Shown: piece after piece, positions 59,242 through 64,000 of the stretch
How positions within the stretch are numbered: position 1 is the first letter of the stretch
Layout of the letters: every line of letters starts with the position of its first letter
Assembly: GCA_021234535.1 (NCBI GenBank)
Contig: SFZH01000008.1
Coordinates: 16,593,358 to 16,657,357 of the forward strand
DNA: 64,000 bases
Reading direction: 5' to 3'
Source of the DNA: Stichopus chloronotus
Taxonomy: Eukaryota; Echinodermata; Holothuroidea; Aspidochirotida; Stichopodidae
Position numbers and translations under genes: made by a program
The notes under the pieces: generated by a model
Database searches by the model: none
Told to the model about the DNA's origin: nothing
The model's input: the letters and a program-made list of their open reading frames with translations, nothing else

Positions 59242-62200
59242 GTACATTTCGGAAAAATATTTTTGTAGAGCGACCGTTTTCTTACAAGTACCGATTTCAC
59301 GAAATACCTTTTTCCTCACGTAGGCCAAGATAAATACTGTTGCGGCAAGTTTAGCCATACGATAATAAGATAGAGCACTCAGGCGAGTTAGACTATGTTT
59401 AGGGCTAACCTTGTTTCATGAAGAACGATAGATCAGTTACTTAGAATGCTGGCTTCAGAAAGTTGTGTCACTAAAAAGTAAACTCAGGCTAATCATAGCC
59501 CACTCCATACTTACTATGCAGTATGCCTAATCCAGCTTGTAGGAAATTGTGTGTACACGGTCCAATAGAATCAACTTGTTCAGTAACTAGTTTCATTGCA
59601 TCACTACAAAATAAATAAGCCCTAGCGTAATTTTTTTGTTTTTTTTTATTTTCGTATTAGTGTAGTGCTAATTTGAAAACACACAGTGTGAGAAAGTTGT
59701 TATTATGTACTACTAGCTAGTATAGGCCTACAACATTATCAGTTCAGTTATCTCGATGTAAATAGGTAGGCCTAGGTTAAGTTGGGACCATTCCTGCACG
59801 ACTATTAAGCAATGAATTTGCAAAATTTGTTGTGTAAACTAAAGGCTACTGCACACTGCCCAGATCCAACAGCAATGCAGCTTAATTCCTTGCAAGTACT
59901 TATTGCAAGTGAGTCAGGACATTTTTTAAACAGTTGCACCGTGTTTCAGCCGCAGTCGGTCACATGCTACTGTGGCCGCACATTGAACCAACCAAACTCT
60001 AGTCAACAAGTGGGACCTCTTTGTCCTCAGTACGCATGGGGGACACCATTTTCACACCTGTTCCATGTATGGTCACCTGCTTTTCAAAATGTATACTCAT
60101 TGACCATGTAACTCAAGTTTCCTTGTAGTTGGGTCAGTGACAAGCACACATTGGCTGATTGTGACTTAACTCAGGTGCAATGACTTAAACTTGAAACAGA
60201 TTTTACAGATATCAAACATGTTTGGTATGCTTGATTTCCTAAAACTCCTGCAAACTGTCACATGTAAGCGATCCCGTTTGGCAAGGAAATTTTTGCGACA
60301 CACATACTGCATCGACACAACTCAATAAATTCTGGCAACTGCTTGCAGGAAGTTTTGTTGCATTTCAGTCAAGTCAGGCCAGTGAGTTGAAGCCTTAAAT
60401 TGTTCTCTGTTTTCAAATTTAATTGATTTACAGTAGTGCAACATACACTGGTTCACTGGTTTTAAATAGTGTTAGCATGAGAATCTTGCAGAGCTAAGTA
60501 AGGGTAAAGAGGAAGGCATGTGGGTGGACATTGGGATCTTTGATGAATCAGTTTTGAAAGGAGAGATGTCAAATCTAAAAGCTTGGTGACTTCAACCTTA
60601 TGCATGTTGTGAAAGCGGTTATAGCTGCAGAGTATACTTTCACTATACTTTACTGATACTTTCACTATGTTCTACCGTACATATCACATCAGAAGGGATG
60701 ACACAACTCTTTTCTCAGATCTACCTCTTCAGTTCCTATTCTGTTATCACATAGTGTTTACAATCAGGGGAAGAAATTTTCTGTCTGTAATAGACACAGT
60801 TCAAGAAAGAAACTCATAGTTTAGAAATGTCAGTACTGCAGTGGCAAGAAGTATGTGATCAACTCCACCATTGCCTCACCCATTACTATTTGACATGGAT
60901 AGAAATTGACAAAATTTGCGTACAGATTTTCTTTTATATTTCCCAATTTCTTCCTGGATGCCAGTGCTGGAATGGTATTCAGATAGTTAACTTCCAAGGA
61001 ACTGTAGCTAGAAGAGGGTTGTCAACAAATGGCACACTCCTTGTTCAGAGGCTAAGCGGGCAAACCATCAACAGAACTTTAGCGAGTAAAGCTAAAGATT
61101 CAAAAACAGGCCGTAAGGGGGTAAGTCTGTAAGTGATGCTAGCAAGAATCTGATCAAATCAGCAGAAATTTAGAAGAGTAAAATCTATTGGATTATTGCC
61201 CAAATTGTCAAGTGTTAACTTGCCGATTGTATACATTTTTTTTTTCAAAACAATTGACACTGATCATCTTTGCTGGCATAACTGCAAATAAAATTAACAT
61301 GGTGACACACTGAGATGTTTGTTTTCTTTGAATCTGGTTATCTTGCAGAGGTGAATTAACTTTGGTTGCAAATATCAAATCAACTCCAACCTTATATCTG
61401 TTTAGAAATTAGCATGTTGGAGGTTTGAAAAGAACCATTCCCTGTGGGCATTTTGCAGAGTTTACAAATCTGCACTCCATTTACAGTAATTTGTTTGTTA
61501 CTGGAGTTATCGTGGTTCAACTGCTTATGTTTGTACTTGCTGCTTCAGTTGCTTGAACTGCACAGCAATTAATAGATTGTGGCTTTTCAAAGTGATTTCA
61601 TTTTTCTTTTGCAGCCCATTACGTGGAAGTCCTTGCTGATCACATTCGGTCTTGGTGGCGCTCTTCTGGCTGGCTTTAAATATGCTCAGAAGCAAAAGGA
61701 ACTTGGTAACTAGATCTGCATTTGTTTGCAAATATGGCGGATTGTAGTAGGCAATTGTCAGCAAGAAGTTAATACAAGTACAGCTGGCAGATTGAAGTTT
61801 CATTCCAAGCATTTGCAAGTTTCAAAGTTTTTATTTTTAACTACCAACTGCACATATTATGACTTCTGTATAGTCTAACTTTTCCAACTGACCTCCACAT
61901 GTGCATGAACAGATCATATATTTCAAAATGTATCCTTCAGAATTCATTAAAATGTTGCATTTTACCTGAGCTGTACTCTGTGCTATTGTGATGTAGTTGA
62001 CCAAACAGCTGACATGATCATTTAAAGACCCAATAAAAATTGTATGTGAGAAATCTGTATCAAAATTTCCCACACATATGGTACAGTACAGTAAAGCTCA
62101 CAAAATTACAATGAAGTAAATGGGATAATGTACAGGTAAGTCACTGGAAAGTCTCTATTTGAGTACTGTCTGGTGTAAAAATTGACCAAACTTTGACGTT

Positions 62201-63899
62201 GTAGCTGGCACATGTGAATAGTGCAAATCAGGGTCTTGTTTATCTTGTCTATGATGTGGTTATTTGAAGTTTTGAGGCTAATGTTGAGTTTGTTCATGAA
62301 CCGTGTTTCTTGCAGTCCACAAAAATGGTGGTTGTGTGCTGTGATAGGCTGTACTAAAGTTACTTGATTGCTAGTGCCTTCCTTGATATTCAAAACAATT
62401 TTTAATTCAAACTATCTCTTTTTGACAAGCAGCAGGACAAAGCCAATTGGTATTGCCTGTAGTGTCAAAATTTTCACTTGCAAAGGCAGCATACCAACAA
62501 TGGGGTCAATGTCTTTTCACTTGGCAGTTAGTTTGAACCTCACAAATGAATCGTGAGATTATAAATTGTTGTCTGCCAACTTTGTCCTTGCCCTTGAAAC
62601 TCTGCTGTGCTATGGTGAGGAAAGTCACCCCTGGTCTTGTTGCTAACTTGCCTTAAAAGTTTAAGTGTATCAGGTCATACTGATTGAGCTAGCAGTGCCA
62701 CTCGCTGAAAGACATGATGCATTTTTGAGTATGAGGTTAAGTTAGTCACTTGACCAGCAGCAAGTGCTGTTCACTCCAAAAGTTTGAAATCAGCGGTCCA
62801 TTGATAATAATCTTGATTGTGTCGTGTTGTAAACAAAGTGCCAGTTATCTGTACTTGTGAAGGTGACTAGCTGCACTGTGATTGTACCTTCTGTATAGCA
62901 GTGTGTTATTGATCTCACACAGAGATGGAGAAAGAGAGAAACAAGGCCCTGGGTAAAGCAGCCATAGGAGGGCCATTTTCGTTGGTCGATGATGAAGGAA
63001 ATCCAAAGACAAACAAGGACTATCTCGGCAAATGGGTCCTTATCTATTTTGGGTTCACACACTGTCCAGATATTTGTCCAGATGAGCTGGAAAAGATGGT
63101 TTCTGCTGTCAAGAAAGTCAGTGAGTTGTTTTGTTGTTGTTGTTGTTGTTTATCTTTGCTGTCAGCTGAAAAGAAGCAGAGTATTGATCTCATCTTTGCA
63201 TTTCCAACATGCCAATGGCCAGCATTACGTAGTCTCATCTGTACTGTAATTAGCCTTCAGAATTACGTGATTGTAGTATGGCGTTCTTCCCAATAAGCCT
63301 GCACTCCTCTCTCCCTGCTTGTGAAAAAGCTCCATGGTTGAAGAGCACTGGATCTTGAGTTGGAAGTCAGCTGAGAAGAGCAGCTCAAAAAAAAAAAAAA
63401 AAACCAGTACTGCATTTGGCGTTGCAAAATCAGTGACTCAAGTGAGAGACAAACTTTTTACAGTGTTTGTGCTACTCTTCGATACAGATTCCTACACTCA
63501 TATTCAAAGGTTCTGTCCTCCATGATACAGACCATTTATTCACTGTGCTGTTAGTCTTGTTGATAGTGTGTTATGATTTCCCTGTTCTGTTCATCCGATG
63601 AATGCTACACATTATTTTTTTTTTTTCGTGGATGTAAGTTTTGTCTGAGCTTTGCTCATGGTCTCTGCCCATACTTACATCTGTCAAGTAGTGATCACAT
63701 TAGGGGTTGACATGTGGGCAAGCTAACATGATGTCAGAAGGTAAAAGCTTTCATCTTTAATGGGCTGGTCCATAGTTAAGTGTTCATTTCTGCATAACAT
63801 TTTCAGATTCCAGTAAAAATCTCATGGAGGTCGTTCCACTGTTTATCAGTATTGATCCTGAGAGGGACACACCTGCAGTTATCAAGGACTATTGCAAAG
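59134..63899 (+). CDS. SCO1: SCO1/SCO2-family copper chaperone (3' end outside window)
   Basis: SCO proteins sit in the mitochondrial inner membrane and deliver copper to the CuA site of cytochrome c oxidase subunit 2. Five phase-compatible exons give about 215 residues: an Arg/Ser-rich, acid-free presequence (1-36), a basic leader (37-88), one membrane helix ([19 protein letters not shown], about 94-112), then the thioredoxin-like domain with [11 protein letters not shown], the CxxxC copper site C166-P-D-I-C170 in [13 protein letters not shown], and [12 protein letters not shown]. The distal copper-binding His is beyond the window edge. Human SCO1 has its cysteines at 169 and 173, so lengths agree. 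Many invertebrates have one SCO gene, so SCO1 versus SCO2 is not decided. Confidence 0.95.
59242..60964 (+). other. SCO intron 1: nothing recognised
   Basis: AT-rich, with a 99-codon open frame at 59812-60111 that shows no family resemblance or usable splice context. Confidence 0.5.
60965..61120 (+). CDS. SCO1: SCO exon 2
   Basis: Residues 37-88, phase 0 to 0; donor gtaagt. Encodes [20 protein letters not shown] and a basic stretch before the membrane helix. Acceptor gatgccag (60964) is preferred for its pyrimidine tract; attcag (60982) also keeps frame and would remove six residues. Confidence 0.8.
61615..61705 (+). CDS. SCO1: SCO exon 3 (membrane helix)
   Basis: Residues 89-118, phase 0 to 1; acceptor cttttgcag, donor gtaact. 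Encodes [20 protein letters not shown], matching human [20 protein letters not shown]. Confidence 0.95.
61706..62922 (+). other. SCO intron 3: nothing recognised
   Basis: About 1.2 kb of AT-rich sequence without bounded repeats or coding evidence. Confidence 0.5.
62923..63120 (+). CDS. SCO1: SCO exon 4 (CxxxC copper site)
   Basis: Residues 119-184, phase 1 to 1; acceptor ctcacacag, donor gtgagt. Encodes [20 protein letters not shown] and [20 protein letters not shown]. The copper-ligand cysteines are coded at 63063-63065 and 63075-63077. Confidence 0.97.
63126..63150. repeat. (GTT)n microsatellite
   Basis: Short run of gtt units at the start of SCO intron 4. A run of 17 A lies at 63387-63403 in the same intron. 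Confidence 0.8.
63807..63899 (+). CDS. SCO1: SCO exon 5
   Basis: Residues 185-215, phase 1 to 1; acceptor cattttcag, donor gtgagg. Encodes [20 protein letters not shown], matching human [20 protein letters not shown]. The gene continues past the window. Confidence 0.96.
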
Positions 63900-64000
63900 G
63901 TGAGGAGGCATTTTCACTTTACTGACAATGTTGGCGTCTTTCACCATGAGTGTGTGATTGGAGGAAAGACAACCCTTAACTCAAAAAAAAGTTATTTTCA

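Noticed and set aside
59812..60111. 99-codon + frame before SCO exon 2
   Set aside because: Considered as the SCO first exon, but it lacks a targeting character and a suitable donor; 59134-59241 fits better.

Overview
This is eukaryotic (animal) DNA. Coding sequence sits in short exons with GT/AG borders, separated by AT-rich introns of about 0.2 to 9.6 kb, and transposon remnants and two tRNA genes lie between genes. No bacterial or viral gene is visible. Gene content and repeat style suggest a marine invertebrate, perhaps an echinoderm; that placement is inference and weakly supported.

Region 1 (about 2.8 to 42.7 kb, + strand) is one large gene for rootletin (CROCC), the coiled-coil protein of the ciliary rootlet and of the linker between centrioles. 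I could chain 36 exons with compatible splice phases, giving about 2,143 residues from the first visible exon to the first stop. The N-terminal start probably lies left of the window; an alternative first exon is proposed at 9,280-9,648. Two places break the simple reading: an apparent extra base in exon 14 (near 24,426) and a phase conflict at the start of exon 27 (34,142 versus 34,185). Intron 1 (3,125-12,739) is dense in TACAGTA/TACTGTA words and holds three short non-autonomous transposons.

Region 2 (about 42.7 to 59 kb) has no recognisable protein gene. It begins with about 4 kb of AT-rich, 3'UTR-like sequence. It then carries a nearly full-length hairpin MITE (48.66-48.90 kb), a diverged direct duplication in which each copy has one tRNA-Met(CAT) gene on the - strand (52.0 and 53.3 kb) beside CCCATATGGG-type palindromic DNA, a 411-bp inverted-repeat element (56.1-56.5 kb), and a complete non-autonomous hAT element with a perfect 8-bp target duplication (56,744-58,180).

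Region 3 (59.1 kb to the end, + strand) is the 5' part of a SCO1/SCO2-family gene, the inner-membrane copper chaperone for cytochrome c oxidase. Five exons are visible: mitochondrial presequence, membrane segment, and the start of the thioredoxin-like domain with its CxxxC copper site. The gene runs off the right edge.

The two protein genes are not obviously functionally linked. Exon calls come from translation, splice consensus, phase consistency and recall of the vertebrate proteins; no search was run.
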